Shown: positions 50,323 to 59,364 of the stretch, piece after piece
Position numbering within the stretch: the first letter of the stretch is position 1
Layout: each line of letters opens with the position of its first letter
Source of the DNA: Alphaproteobacteria bacterium
GTDB lineage: Bacteria; Pseudomonadota; Alphaproteobacteria; SMXP01
NCBI GenBank assembly: GCA_028285305.1
Contig: JANQPV010000022.1
Location: 325,322 to 389,321 of the forward strand
DNA length: 64,000 nt
Reading direction: 5' to 3'
Notes under the pieces: model-generated
What the model was told of the DNA's origin: nothing
The model's database searches: none
The model's input: only the letters and a program-made list of their open reading frames with translations
Program-made: the position numbers and the translations under genes

Positions 50323-51624
50323 ATGCCGAGGCGCACTTCGAAAAATCGTCTCCGGCGGCGCTCGAGGGGGCCTGTTGAAAGTGCGGTCCAAGACGTCACA
50401 ATTGATCGTTTGGGTCATTTGGGCGACGGAATCGTGGAGCTCAATGGTGATGACGTTTATATTCCCTATACGGCGCCGGGTGACCGCGTTCGAATTGGGC
50501 GAAGTGGAAAGCGCGGAAAATTGCTTTCCATGGTTGAAGCCGGACCACACCGGGCTCCGCCGGTCTGTCCGCATTTCGGGGAGTGCGGCGGGTGTTCCGT
50601 TCAACATCTTGAAGCGGACCTGTACCGTAGTTGGAAAGTTGGCCGCCTCGAAACCGCTCTGAAATCGCAAGACGTTTCCTATGCTACGATGGCGGAATTG
50701 TTTGATGCCGGTCAGCGTCGTCGTTTGGCATTCTCATATAAATGTACTGTATACGGAGATGTCTCCTTAGGATTCTTGGCGCCGGGATCACATAGATTGG
50801 TCCCCATTCAGACTTGTCCGGTTGCGTGCGACGGTATTGTTGCGCACCTTGGGGCTCTCAAGTCTTTGCTCGGTGTTTTGACGCAGGGCGTTGGAGGCCG
50901 CGGCAAGGCCTTTGTAACGCTCACCGAGGCGGGCCTGGATATCAATATTGCCGGTCCCGAGCGTTTCGATCTGGACGCGGACCGGATTGACGCTGTCATC
51001 AGGCAGGTTCGATGCTTTCCTGTTGTGCGACTTTGTGTTGCCCAAGACGTTATTATTCAGCTCGAGCCGCCATCGGTGTCTTTTGCAGATGTCTCGGTTG
51101 TTCTTCCTTCGGGCGGGTTCTTGCAAGCAAGCACAGATGCAGAACGTTACATGTCGGACCTGGTCGTCGAGCATTTGAAGGGGGCTCGGTCGGTAGTCGA
51201 CCTCTTTTCCGGGTGCGGGACATTCACGTTTCCCCTGGCGCGACATGTGCGTGTGCACGCGGTGGACGGGTCGGGTGATGCCATCGCGGCCCTCAACGCA
51301 GCGCGTGACACCACGACCGGTGTGAAGCGTGTGACGAGCGAGGTGAGGGATCTTTTCCGGCGGCCACTCGGAGCCAAAGACCTCAATATGTTCGACTGCG
51401 CGGTCTTCGATCCGCCGAGAGCCGGCGCCGCAGAGCAGGCCAAAGCGCTGGCAAACAGTGATCTCACCAAAATTGTCGGTGTTTCCTGCAACCCAGCGAC
51501 ATTTGCGCGCGATGCGCGGCTCTTGCTTGATGGCGGATTTGTCTTAGACTCGGTCTATCCGGTGGACCAATTTAAGTGGTCCCACCATATTGAAGTCGTG
51601 GGGCTTTTTCACCGGTCTGGATAA
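50323..51624 (+). CDS. RNA m5U-type methyltransferase with TRAM domain and iron-sulfur cysteines (RlmD/RumA-like)
   Basis: A 433-residue protein. The N-terminal TRAM region (TIDRLGHLGDGIVELNGDDVYIPYTAPGDRVRI) precedes CPHFGECGGCSVQHL, a [4Fe-4S] site with a fourth Cys at CPVAC. The SAM domain has VVDLFSGCGTFTFPLARHVRVHAVDG, FDPPRAGA, and the catalytic Cys in VSCNPATFARD. Family members make 5-methyluridine in 23S rRNA or tRNA. Its start is three bases after the MFS stop. The exact target nucleotide is not certain. Confidence 0.9.
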   Translation: MPRRTSKNRLRRRSRGPVESAVQDVTIDRLGHLGDGIVELNGDDVYIPYTAPGDRVRIGRSGKRGKLLSMVEAGPHRAPPVCPHFGECGGCSVQHLEADLYRSWKVGRLETALKSQDVSYATMAELFDAGQRRRLAFSYKCTVYGDVSLGFLAPGSHRLVPIQTCPVACDGIVAHLGALKSLLGVLTQGVGGRGKAFVTLTEAGLDINIAGPERFDLDADRIDAVIRQVRCFPVVRLCVAQDVIIQLEPPSVSFADVSVVLPSGGFLQASTDAERYMSDLVVEHLKGARSVVDLFSGCGTFTFPLARHVRVHAVDGSGDAIAALNAARDTTTGVKRVTSEVRDLFRRPLGAKDLNMFDCAVFDPPRAGAAEQAKALANSDLTKIVGVSCNPATFARDARLLLDGGFVLDSVYPVDQFKWSHHIEVVGLFHRSG

Positions 51625-51627
51625 AAG

Positions 51628-52695
51628 ATGCGTAGAACGAACCGATTGACAGAATTGACATACCGACTGAGCCAGACAGCGCGGGTGGGTTGGTTTGCAG
51701 CACACTATCTCGCGGCTCGGCGGATTGGCGGGCCCCTGACACCGGAAGAAGAACCCGATTTCCGGCCCTCCTCCAGTGTGCCCAATCGGCAGGATCTGAC
51801 ACGTGAGCTGAGGCGCCTTTTTGACACCGATTTGGAGAACATTCGTAATGGGATCTATGCGGCGCCTCATGATATGGTGCGCAATCCTGTCGAACTGATC
51901 GAGTCCAGCGTTCGGTTTTTGACGGATGTTCCCAAGGTGGATCGCCGCCGGCTCGATCGTGAGTATTCAGAGGTCAAGTCCCAAGTCTCGCAAGGTAGGT
52001 ATCCCAACTACTTTTTGCAGAACTTTCATTACCAAACGGATGGATATCTTTCCAAGGATTCGGCCGAGATCTACGACTTTCAAGTCGAAACGCTCTTTTC
52101 GGGCACCGCTGATGCGATGCGGCGTCAAGCACTGGTGCCTGTCTACAATGCATTGAAAGAGAAGGACCAACGGCGGTGCCGGCTGCTCGACGTTGCGACG
52201 GGGACGGGGCGTTTCCTGACCTTTGTGAAGGATAATTATCCAAGGCTTCCCGTTGCAGCCGTAGATTTGTCTCCCGACTATGTTTCGGAGGCGAGGCGGA
52301 CTCTTCGGCGCTGGCGGGACGTCTTGGCCGTGCAGGCCAATGCTGAGTCCCTTCCGTTTGCTGAAGGTTCGTATGACATCGTAACGTGCATCTATCTCTT
52401 TCATGAGTTGCCGCCAAAGGTGCGCCGGACGGTGGCGCGGCAGATTTCAGATCAGTTAGCGCCCGGTGGCACTTTTGTATTCGTCGACTCTCTTCAAAAC
52501 GGGGACATCGATAATTTCGATGGACTGCTTGAAATGTTTCCCGTCGGGTTTCATGAGCCCTACTATACGACGTACCTGGACGAAGATCTCACAGAGATGT
52601 TTGGCGACGTTGGGCTTGAACTTGAAACCAAGACAACCGCGTTCTTGTCAAAGGTTGTAACGTTCCGCAAATCCGCGCGAAATTCAGGCATCTAA
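51628..52695 (+). CDS. class I SAM methyltransferase with long N-terminal region
   Basis: A 355-residue protein. The first 180 residues are helical and include PNYFLQNFHYQTDGYLSKDSAEIYDFQVETLF, shared by a group of Methyltransf_11-type proteins found in alphaproteobacteria and cyanobacteria. The SAM domain follows: LLDVATGTGRFLTFV, AVDLSPDYVSEARR, ESLPFAEGSYDIVTCIYLFHELP, and LAPGGTFVFVDSLQ. Three bases after the RNA methyltransferase, so probably cotranslated. The acceptor is unknown; similarity to ubiquinone or lipid methyltransferases is general. Confidence 0.82.
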   Translation: MRRTNRLTELTYRLSQTARVGWFAAHYLAARRIGGPLTPEEEPDFRPSSSVPNRQDLTRELRRLFDTDLENIRNGIYAAPHDMVRNPVELIESSVRFLTDVPKVDRRRLDREYSEVKSQVSQGRYPNYFLQNFHYQTDGYLSKDSAEIYDFQVETLFSGTADAMRRQALVPVYNALKEKDQRRCRLLDVATGTGRFLTFVKDNYPRLPVAAVDLSPDYVSEARRTLRRWRDVLAVQANAESLPFAEGSYDIVTCIYLFHELPPKVRRTVARQISDQLAPGGTFVFVDSLQNGDIDNFDGLLEMFPVGFHEPYYTTYLDEDLTEMFGDVGLELETKTTAFLSKVVTFRKSARNSGI

Positions 52696-52827
52696 ACGAA
52701 TGCCGTGCCGTTGCCGACATACCTTGGTGTCTTTTCTTGCGCTGTCTTTCGGCAATGTTGAGCGATGCAGTTGTGCACGTTTTCTGTGCTGTTTAGGATC
52801 GTGATTCGAGTATTCGTTCGTTGCCGA

Positions 52828-52844
52828 TTGTCCTGAACGGACAA
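52828..52844. promoter_or_regulatory. small inverted repeat before the GCS2-like gene
   Basis: TTGTCC (52828-52833) and GGACAA (52839-52844) are perfect six-base arms separated by TGAAC, 44 bases before ATG 52888. It could be an operator or a small mRNA stem. The 192-base gap also contains TTGCCGA twice and its complement once. No promoter is obvious. Confidence 0.3.
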
Positions 52845-52887
52845 GCGGCCAATCATTAGTTTGGGTTCATTCAGATTGTAAGGTGTC

Positions 52888-54303
52888 ATGGGCGAAGAGA
52901 TCGCACAAACCAGTTTCGGACCTGATGACTTCTTGAAGTTTCGTGATCGGTTGGCTGCTGAGACTGACCTTCTTGAGAAGACCCTTAGAGATGGTTTGTT
53001 CTCGGAAGAAGGATATGTCATCGGATTTGAAATTGAGGCTTGGCTTCTCGATCACAATTTCTTTCCTCATCCGGTCAATCAGGAACTCATTAAAAAGGTC
53101 GCTCATCCCTTTCTGGTCCCGGAGCTCTCGCGGTTCAACGTTGAGCTTAACTGTGCGCCAGTTGAGCTTTCCGGGGACGCTCTGTCGCGCGTGTGCCGCA
53201 GCCTCTCCGAACTTTGGTCAGAGATCAATGGTGTTGCGCATACGCTCGACACAAACATGGTGATGATTGGAACACTGCCGCTCATTCAAGATTCCGACTT
53301 GTCTCTCTCAAATATTTCCCCATCTCCGCGCTATGAAGCCCTGAACAACGCGGTCCTCGAACAACGCGGCGGAAAGCCAGTCGAGGTTGAAATCGAAGGT
53401 GCAGACCGACACCACAGCTCGCATGACGACTTTATGCTCGAAGCGGCGACCACCTCGTTTCAGATTCATCTCCAAACCCCCGGGCATTTGGCGCACCGTT
53501 ACTACAATGCATCGCTGATGGCGTCTGGTCCGATTTTGGCAGCGAGCGCGAACGCTCCCTTCGTTTTCGAGAAGTCCTTGTGGAGCGAAACCCGTATCCC
53601 TCTCTTTGAACAGGCTGTTCCTTTGACCAACACACAAGGGTTGGGACGCGTGTCATTCGGGTCAGGGTATCTGGAAGGCTTGGTGAGCGAAGTTTTTCAA
53701 GAAAACCTCGAAACCTATCCCGTGCTCCTTCCCGTGGAATTCGATCAGGCCCCTGATGCGTATCGTCATCTTCGGCTCCACAATGGAACAATTTGGCGCT
53801 GGAATCGTCCGCTTGTCGGCTTTGGATCCGGCGGTCAGGCCCATATCAGGCTCGAACACCGGACGCTGCCTGCTGGGCCTACGATCATCGACATGATTGC
53901 AAATGCTGCCTTCTATTTCGGACTTGTCCGTTTCATGATCGATACGGGATTTGATGAAAAAGCTGCACTTGCATTTCAGGATGCGCGGGGAAACTTTTAT
54001 GAGGCGGCGAAGCTGGGGCTTGAAGCCGATCTCGATTGGCCGGGTTATGGAAAGGTGAACGCGCGGGACTTGGTGCTGAAGGAGCTCGTCCCCGCTGCGC
54101 GCCGCGGGCTTACCGCCTTTGGGGTCAGCGATGGCGACACCTATATGGATATCATTGCGGCTCGGGTCGAGAGTGGTCGAACAGGAGCTCAGTGGCAGCG
54201 GGACATGCTCTCGAGCCTGAACAGAGACTTCCGGCGGCTCATGTCGGTCTATTGCGAGGAACAGCGCCGCGCCTCACCAGTTCACCAATGGAGTGGAAAA
54301 TAG
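52888..54303 (+). CDS. glutamate-cysteine ligase family 2-like protein (ATP-grasp-like amide ligase)
   Basis: A 471-residue protein related to the GCS2/YbdK carboxylate-amine ligases. FEIEAWLLD (about residues 50-58, metal and ATP ligands), FNVELNCAPVEL and IQDSDLSLSNISPSPRYEALN follow the family order, and AHIRLEHRTLPAGP gives the second half of the active site. The enzyme would join an amino group to the gamma-carboxyl of glutamate or a like acid, using ATP. Its 3' end overlaps an aspartoacylase-like gene by 16 bases, so the two proteins probably act in one pathway. Confidence 0.78.
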   Translation: MGEEIAQTSFGPDDFLKFRDRLAAETDLLEKTLRDGLFSEEGYVIGFEIEAWLLDHNFFPHPVNQELIKKVAHPFLVPELSRFNVELNCAPVELSGDALSRVCRSLSELWSEINGVAHTLDTNMVMIGTLPLIQDSDLSLSNISPSPRYEALNNAVLEQRGGKPVEVEIEGADRHHSSHDDFMLEAATTSFQIHLQTPGHLAHRYYNASLMASGPILAASANAPFVFEKSLWSETRIPLFEQAVPLTNTQGLGRVSFGSGYLEGLVSEVFQENLETYPVLLPVEFDQAPDAYRHLRLHNGTIWRWNRPLVGFGSGGQAHIRLEHRTLPAGPTIIDMIANAAFYFGLVRFMIDTGFDEKAALAFQDARGNFYEAAKLGLEADLDWPGYGKVNARDLVLKELVPAARRGLTAFGVSDGDTYMDIIAARVESGRTGAQWQRDMLSSLNRDFRRLMSVYCEEQRRASPVHQWSGK

Positions 54304-55331
54304 ATACCGAGCTGACTATTTTCGATTCCTTGCCTGATGGTTTTCTCCAGGCGTCGGGGCCCGAGTTAAAGGACCTTTTGCCCGGCCCCAGTCTGATAGA
54401 CCTTTCGGGGCGAGATGACCGCCCTCTCTTTGTTTGCACTTTGTTGCATGGCAACGAAGTCACGGGCTTGTTGGCCATCCAACGGGTTCTCGAACACCAC
54501 CAATCAATGCCGCTGCCGCGCCGACTGCTGATCTTTGTCGGGAACATATCGGCGGCCGCCGAGGACGTGCGTACTCTTGATCGTCAGACGGACTATAACC
54601 GCGTATGGCCGGGTACGGAGTTCCCCGACGCACCGGAGGCCGACCTTATGGCCGAAGTGACGGACTATGTGTCCCGGCAAGATCCTTTCGCAAGTATCGA
54701 TATCCATAACAATACGGGCTTTAATCCTCACTATGCTTGCGTTAATAAACTTGATGCTGATTGTCTTCACTTGGCGCGATTGTTCAGCCGTACCATCGTG
54801 TTTTTCGAGAAGCCGACAGGTGTACAGTCGGCAGCTCTGGCCAAGTATTGTCCGGCCGTGACCGTAGAGTGCGGCATTTCCGGTGATCCCGCCGCAACGT
54901 CCCATGCGGCCGAGTTCGTGCAGTCGGCGCTTCATCTGCATGCGTTTCCAGAGAATCCGCCCGATCCTGCGGATCTCGACATCTATCGCACGTTTGGTGT
55001 CGTCAAAGTTCCCACCGCATTGTCATTTTCATTTGATGGGGCGCCGGCCGATATTCAGTTTCGGTCCGATATTGATCATCTCAACTTCAGTGAACTTGAT
55101 GCCGGTACGGTGTTGGCCACTTATTCCGGCGAACCTCATGTTCGTCTTGCAGCCTTGCCGGCAACGAATGAGCCGGTTGAAGACTATTTCCAGTATCGTG
55201 ATCAAGAAGTGAGATTAGCGCAGCCTGCGATACCTGCAATGTTGACCAAGAGCGCCCAAGCCGTTCGTCAAGATAGTCTGTGCTACTTTATGCACCGGGT
55301 CGATTTGACTGGCCAAAAGATCAACCGGTAG
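54288..55331 (+). CDS. succinylglutamate desuccinylase/aspartoacylase-like M14 amidohydrolase
   Basis: A 347-residue zinc hydrolase. LLHGNEVTGLLAIQRVL supplies the H-x-x-E pair, NYNRVWPG (from TDYNRVWPGTE) the substrate-binding Arg region, and DIHNNTGFNPHYACV the third zinc His; VTVECGISGDP contains the expected catalytic Glu. The AstE/AspA family cleaves N-acyl amino acids. Start ATG 54288 lies inside the ligase gene; a longer in-frame version reads 84 further codons through that gene and is rejected. Confidence 0.82.
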   Translation: MEWKIDTELTIFDSLPDGFLQASGPELKDLLPGPSLIDLSGRDDRPLFVCTLLHGNEVTGLLAIQRVLEHHQSMPLPRRLLIFVGNISAAAEDVRTLDRQTDYNRVWPGTEFPDAPEADLMAEVTDYVSRQDPFASIDIHNNTGFNPHYACVNKLDADCLHLARLFSRTIVFFEKPTGVQSAALAKYCPAVTVECGISGDPAATSHAAEFVQSALHLHAFPENPPDPADLDIYRTFGVVKVPTALSFSFDGAPADIQFRSDIDHLNFSELDAGTVLATYSGEPHVRLAALPATNEPVEDYFQYRDQEVRLAQPAIPAMLTKSAQAVRQDSLCYFMHRVDLTGQKINR

Positions 55332-55385
55332 CGCGTGGCATCGGCGTTCGAAAAAAGGTGCCTGGCGAAATTTCGCTCGGCTCTT

Positions 55386-55727
55386 CTAGTCTTTTTGGAG
55401 ATGATTGCCCAAGAGCATGGCTCTCATATCCCCGTTCGTTTGGAAGCTGATGACTAAGAGATAGGCGGACAAGAAGATCATGCCGCCGGTTATGCAGAGT
55501 CCAAGAAGAATACCTACGGGCCTAAAGCTGTGACGCCATGCGATCCAAAGGCCGACAATTACCAAAAACAAGAAAAAGTCCAAATTGAACTGACCTTGCC
55601 ACCCCATCCCTTCGAGAGCACTAAAAAATGCAGGAAAAAGATTTGGTCCCTCATTTGCGACGGTCGCAATCGTATAGCCCGTCATGATCAAGAAGAAGAC
55701 GATCAACAAAATCTGAAACGGCGACAT
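55386..55727 (-). CDS. small integral membrane protein, 113 aa
   Basis: Three hydrophobic helices are visible (about residues 4-24, 48-64 and 70-92), with FNLDFFLFLVIVGLWIAWRHSF in the centre, a layout similar to small DUF2834-type membrane proteins, though I am not certain of that family. AGGAAAGGA lies before ATG 55727. It is 24 bases after the NTF2-like gene on the same strand, forming a two-gene operon. Confidence 0.65.
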   Translation of the reverse strand: MSPFQILLIVFFLIMTGYTIATVANEGPNLFPAFFSALEGMGWQGQFNLDFFLFLVIVGLWIAWRHSFRPVGILLGLCITGGMIFLSAYLLVISFQTNGDMRAMLLGNHLQKD

Positions 55728-55751
55728 GTTCAGTATCCTTTCCTTTTACAC

Positions 55752-56165
55752 CTATTGACGGTTATTTTGGTTTGCGCCAAGCAGGTTCTCCATCGCATTC
55801 GCGATCGTTGCGTAGTCGAAGTATTCCCGCCAGTAGACTATTTTTCCGCTTCGCACTTCATACACTCCCGTGACCGGCAATTCGAACCAGCCTTGTGGAA
55901 CTCTATGACGGTCGAGCCGTTCAAGAACGACGAATTTGTCTTGGGCAACCCTCCGCTTTATGATGAATTCATTTTCTTCGATTGGGGCAAAGAAAGGCTC
56001 GAGGACTTGCCGCACACCCTGAGGTCCGGAAACTTCCGTGTTGGGACTGTTTATATAAACCAGATCATCGGAGGCATATTTTAGACCCGTTTCGAAGTCC
56101 ATTTGCTCCATCGCATTGGAAAAGGCCATGACGACGGCGAGCGGGTCTTTGGAGTTTTCGGACAT
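55752..56165 (-). CDS. NTF2-like (limonene-1,2-epoxide-hydrolase/SnoaL-type) protein
   Basis: A 137-residue alpha+beta barrel protein: PLAVVMAFSNAMEQMDFETGLKYASDDLVYINSP, GPQGVRQVLEPFF, then YEVRSGKIVYWREYFDYATI. The last stretch (W-R-E-Y-F-D) matches the limonene epoxide hydrolase group, in which Asp and Arg are catalytic. GGAG lies seven bases before ATG 56165. The operator-like array 105-134 bases upstream suggests it is inducible. Confidence 0.8.
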   Translation of the reverse strand: MSENSKDPLAVVMAFSNAMEQMDFETGLKYASDDLVYINSPNTEVSGPQGVRQVLEPFFAPIEENEFIIKRRVAQDKFVVLERLDRHRVPQGWFELPVTGVYEVRSGKIVYWREYFDYATIANAMENLLGANQNNRQ

Positions 56166-56269
56166 GGTAAGCTCCGGCGTTGCACAAATGAAGAGGAACA
56201 GAAATGCGGCAAGGGGGATCGGCGAAATCTTTGAACGGCTTTCCTCATGAGACTTCCCAGTCCAGGCTT

Positions 56270-56299
56270 GTAGCGTCTGCTACATGTAGCATGTGCTAC
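56270..56299. promoter_or_regulatory. double GTAGC-N4-GCTAC inverted repeat, candidate operator
   Basis: Two identical inverted repeats stand in tandem with a 16-base period: GTAGC-GTCT-GCTAC at 56270-56283 and GTAGC-ATGT-GCTAC at 56286-56299, separated by AT. The half-sites also form a 14-base perfect palindrome (TGCTACATGTAGCA, 56278-56291) across the junction. On the - strand a TTGACT box (56313-56318) lies just upstream of the array, so a bound repressor would cover the -10 region of the NTF2-like operon. Operators with paired inverted half-sites are typical of TetR-family dimers. No such regulator gene is in the window. Confidence 0.6.
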
Positions 56300-56350
56300 G
56301 AAAGGTGATATAAGTCAAGGAAATATTCGCGACGTCTTTAGGCTGCTGTC

Positions 56351-57448
56351 CTAGCCGGTGCTGCCCACCTGACCCCTATGGCGCAATGCGTGGTCCGCCA
56401 GCACGCAGGCCATCATAGCTTCGCCGACGGGAACGGCGCGGATGCCAACACAGGGGTCGTGTCGGCCTTTGGTGACAATGTCGGTTTCTTTACCGTCCTT
56501 TGTGACCGTCTTCCGGGGACTGAGGATAGAGGAGGTTGGCTTTACTGCGAACCGAACCACGATGTCCTGACCGGTTGAGATGCCCCCCAATATTCCGCCG
56601 GCATTGTTGCTGGTAAACTCTACACCATTGCCCTTCGTGACCATTTCATCGGCATTTTCTTCGCCGGTGAGAGCAGCTGCGGCAAATCCGCTCCCGATTT
56701 CGACGCCTTTGACGGCGTTGATGGTCATCATGGCTCCGGCTAGATCAGAATCCAATTTGCCGTATATGGGCGCCCCCCAGCCTTCCGGGACACCTTTGGC
56801 GGTGACTTCGATGATGGCGCCGCACGAAGAACCGTTTTTGCGGACCGTGTCCAGATACGTCTCCCATTTTTTTGCCGCCTCAGCGTCGGGGCACCAAAAA
56901 GGATTGTTCTCGATCTCAGCCCAGTCCCACTTGTGTCGATCGATGGTGTGGGGACCCATTTGAACGAGCGCTCCCGTAATCTGAACCGACGGCTCGAGGA
57001 TCTTTCTCGCGATCGCGCCTGCGGCGACGCGTGCGGCCGTCTCTCTGGCTGATTGGCGGCCGCCGCCGCGATAATCCCGAATGCCGTATTTGGCGTGATA
57101 TGAAAAGTCCGCGTGGCCGGGGCGAAACTTGTCCTTGATCTCCGAATAGTCTTTGGACCGTTGATCGACATTTTCAATCAGTAAACTGATGGGTGTCCCC
57201 GTGGTTCGTTGTCCGTTGGTTTCCTCGTCTTCGAACACGCCAGAGAGGATTCTTACCGTGTCCGGTTCTTTGCGTTGTGTCGTGTATTTGCTCTGTCCCG
57301 GCCGGCGGCGGTCCAGCCAGTGTTGGATGTCGCTTTCGCTCAATTCGATGCCGGGCGGTGCGCCGTCAACGACGCAGCCCAGAGCCGGACCGTGGGACTC
57401 TCCCCAGGTCGTCACGCGGAACAGGTGGCCGAATGTGTTGTGCGACAT
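56351..57448 (-). CDS. aroC: chorismate synthase
   Basis: A 365-residue enzyme of the shikimate pathway, converting EPSP to chorismate with reduced FMN. The three family signatures are present: [18 protein letters not shown] at the start, the [27 protein letters not shown] segment (about residues 110-136), and [15 protein letters not shown] near the end. Length is normal. It follows fabI by 14 bases on the same strand. Confidence 0.97.
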   Translation of the reverse strand: MSHNTFGHLFRVTTWGESHGPALGCVVDGAPPGIELSESDIQHWLDRRRPGQSKYTTQRKEPDTVRILSGVFEDEETNGQRTTGTPISLLIENVDQRSKDYSEIKDKFRPGHADFSYHAKYGIRDYRGGGRQSARETAARVAAGAIARKILEPSVQITGALVQMGPHTIDRHKWDWAEIENNPFWCPDAEAAKKWETYLDTVRKNGSSCGAIIEVTAKGVPEGWGAPIYGKLDSDLAGAMMTINAVKGVEIGSGFAAAALTGEENADEMVTKGNGVEFTSNNAGGILGGISTGQDIVVRFAVKPTSSILSPRKTVTKDGKETDIVTKGRHDPCVGIRAVPVGEAMMACVLADHALRHRGQVGSTG

Positions 57449-57462
57449 CTGCCCTCGCCGCC

Positions 57463-58278
57463 TTAGGCGTCCTTGTTAAAGGATATGTCCGGGGCATCCA
57501 GAGCTTTCATTCCCATGACGTGGTAGCCGCAATCGACGTGCAGGACTTCGCCGGTGACCCCGCTCCCCAAATCGCTCAGAAGGTATAGCGCGGACTTGGC
57601 GACATCGTCGAGAGTGGTGGTACGGCGAAGCGGCGAATTGTGTTCGCTCCATTTCAGCATGGAACGGAAATCGCCGATACCGGCTGCCGCCAACGTTTTG
57701 ATTGCGCCTGCCGATATCGAGTTTACGCGGATATTGTCCTTGCCGAGATCTTCGGCCAAATACCTAACGCTGGCTTCAAGGGCGGCTTTGGCCACGCCCA
57801 TCACGTTGTAGTGAGGGATGACTCGTTCGGCACCGTAATATGTCATCGTCAACAGGCTTCCGCCTTCGGTCATCAACTTTTCAGCACGCTGAGCGATGGC
57901 AGTAAACGAGTAACATGAGATGTTTAGGCTATTGAGGAAGTTGTCCACGCTTGTGTCAACGTATCTGCCCTTGAGTTCCGCGCGGTCGGAAAAGGCGATC
58001 GCGTGCAGTACGAAATCAAGGGTACCAAAGTCTGATTTGAGCTTTGCGAATACTTCATCAAGACTGGCGTGGTCGGTGACATCGCATGGCATAACGAGTT
58101 TGCTACCGACTTGTTCTGCTAACGGTTCGACGCGCCGCTTAAGCGTCTCGCCCTGATAAGTGAACGCCAAGTCCGCTCCTTCCGCATGACATGCTTTTGC
58201 GATTGCCCATGCAATGGACTTGTCGTTTGCAACGCCCATGATGAGGCCTCGCTTCCCCGATAGGAGTGTCCCAGTCAT
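57463..58278 (-). CDS. fabI: enoyl-[acyl-carrier-protein] reductase, NADH type
   Basis: A 271-residue short-chain dehydrogenase of the FabI group. It begins [35 protein letters not shown], the diagnostic NADH-binding stretch. The catalytic Tyr-x6-Lys lies in [13 protein letters not shown], with MTYYGAE preceding it. It carries out the last reduction of each fatty-acid elongation cycle. The order dnaJ-like, fabI, aroC is typical of Rhizobiales. Confidence 0.96.
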   Translation of the reverse strand: MTGTLLSGKRGLIMGVANDKSIAWAIAKACHAEGADLAFTYQGETLKRRVEPLAEQVGSKLVMPCDVTDHASLDEVFAKLKSDFGTLDFVLHAIAFSDRAELKGRYVDTSVDNFLNSLNISCYSFTAIAQRAEKLMTEGGSLLTMTYYGAERVIPHYNVMGVAKAALEASVRYLAEDLGKDNIRVNSISAGAIKTLAAAGIGDFRSMLKWSEHNSPLRRTTTLDDVAKSALYLLSDLGSGVTGEVLHVDCGYHVMGMKALDAPDISFNKDA

Positions 58279-58401
58279 TAATTCGCGCTCCCGCTTTGAT
58301 GATTTTGAGGCTCATCTAGCATATGATTTGTCCCCGGGGAACGGTCCGGCTCTTCAGCTTTTGGGGACGGCAATAATCCTGTTTGTCCCGCGGCCAGCAG
58401 C

Positions 58402-59364
58402 CTATTCTGCCGGTTCGGCCGATTGAAGATGCTGCCGGACCGAGTATGAATTGCGCGCGGCCCACTTTTTCACGAGTTTGAAGAACTGTTTGTCGTCGCT
58501 GTCGGGCAAGATGACCTTCAGATTAATGTACTGATCACCGCGTTTGTCCCGATTGATCGGTCTTGAAGGGTCGAATATCTGTGAGCCTTTGCCGCGTAAA
58601 CGAAAGATCGTGTCTCCGTTTGAGCCGGGCGGAATCTTGAGAATGACCGGGCCGTCAAGCGTTGGGACTTCGACTTTGGAGCCAAGAACCGCCTCGTCGA
58701 TGGTTACGGGCAGTTCCATGTGCACGTTGAAGCCTTTGCGCTTAAAATAGGGATGGTCGTCGACTTTCACTTCGAAAACCACATCTTCCGGTGAAAGATC
58801 GCCGTCAATCTCATCAAATCTCGGTTCGGAGCGTGCGCTTCGCAGTCTTATACGCTGGCCGTCAGAGACGCCCGCAGGGATCTTGGCATCGAACACGGAT
58901 CCATCGGCCAAGCGTATGCGTCGTTCCACCCCGAGGGCTGCGTCTTCAAACGAAAGCCGGATGATCTTGTCCTCGATCGCTGCTTCGGTGTTTCGGGTTC
59001 TTGACGACCGATACTTGGCTTTTTCGGTGGTCTGAAAACCCTTGATTCCAAATAGATCCGACAAGAAGTCATCCGACTTGCGCGGCTGGCTTTCTTGACT
59101 GCGATGGGCTGCATTTTTTTTTGGTGGATTTCGCTTCGTGAATGCTTCCCATTCGGGCTTTTGGGGTTTTCCGTCCGAACGAGCGCTTCTGATTTTGTCG
59201 TAGGCCTCGCAAATTTCGCGGAACTTGCCGAGCGCTCTTTGATCTCCGGGATACAGGTCCGGATGATACTTCTTAGCAAGACGGCGATATGCCGACTTTA
59301 TCTCGGTTTCGTCTGCGCCTGGAGTCAGGCCCAGAACCACATATGGATCTCGTATGGTACTCAA
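58402..59364 (-). CDS. DnaJ C-terminal domain protein (CbpA-like, no zinc finger)
   Basis: A 320-residue J-protein. The J-domain (residues 5-66) has YVVLGLTPGADETEIKSAYRRLAKKYHPDLYPGD with the HPD triad. A charged linker follows, then the two-part C-terminal substrate domain (EDKIIRLSFEDAALGVERRIRLADGS; FNVHMELPVTIDEAVLGSKVEVPTLDGPV; LRGKGSQ). The cysteine-rich zinc finger is missing, as in CbpA. It stimulates DnaK. The start is TTG 59364. The leader carries long inverted repeats that reach the start codon. Confidence 0.9.
   Translation of the reverse strand: MSTIRDPYVVLGLTPGADETEIKSAYRRLAKKYHPDLYPGDQRALGKFREICEAYDKIRSARSDGKPQKPEWEAFTKRNPPKKNAAHRSQESQPRKSDDFLSDLFGIKGFQTTEKAKYRSSRTRNTEAAIEDKIIRLSFEDAALGVERRIRLADGSVFDAKIPAGVSDGQRIRLRSARSEPRFDEIDGDLSPEDVVFEVKVDDHPYFKRKGFNVHMELPVTIDEAVLGSKVEVPTLDGPVILKIPPGSNGDTIFRLRGKGSQIFDPSRPINRDKRGDQYINLKVILPDSDDKQFFKLVKKWAARNSYSVRQHLQSAEPAE

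Noticed and set aside
54036-54287. 84-codon N-terminal extension of the aspartoacylase-like protein
   Set aside because: It runs out of frame through the GCS2-like coding sequence and is rich in Arg/Gly without structure; ATG 54288 gives the normal family length.
55530-56084. 184-codon open frame antisense to the NTF2-like and membrane-protein genes
   Set aside because: Composition is low in hydrophobic order, no domain is visible, and two well-supported genes occupy the opposite strand.
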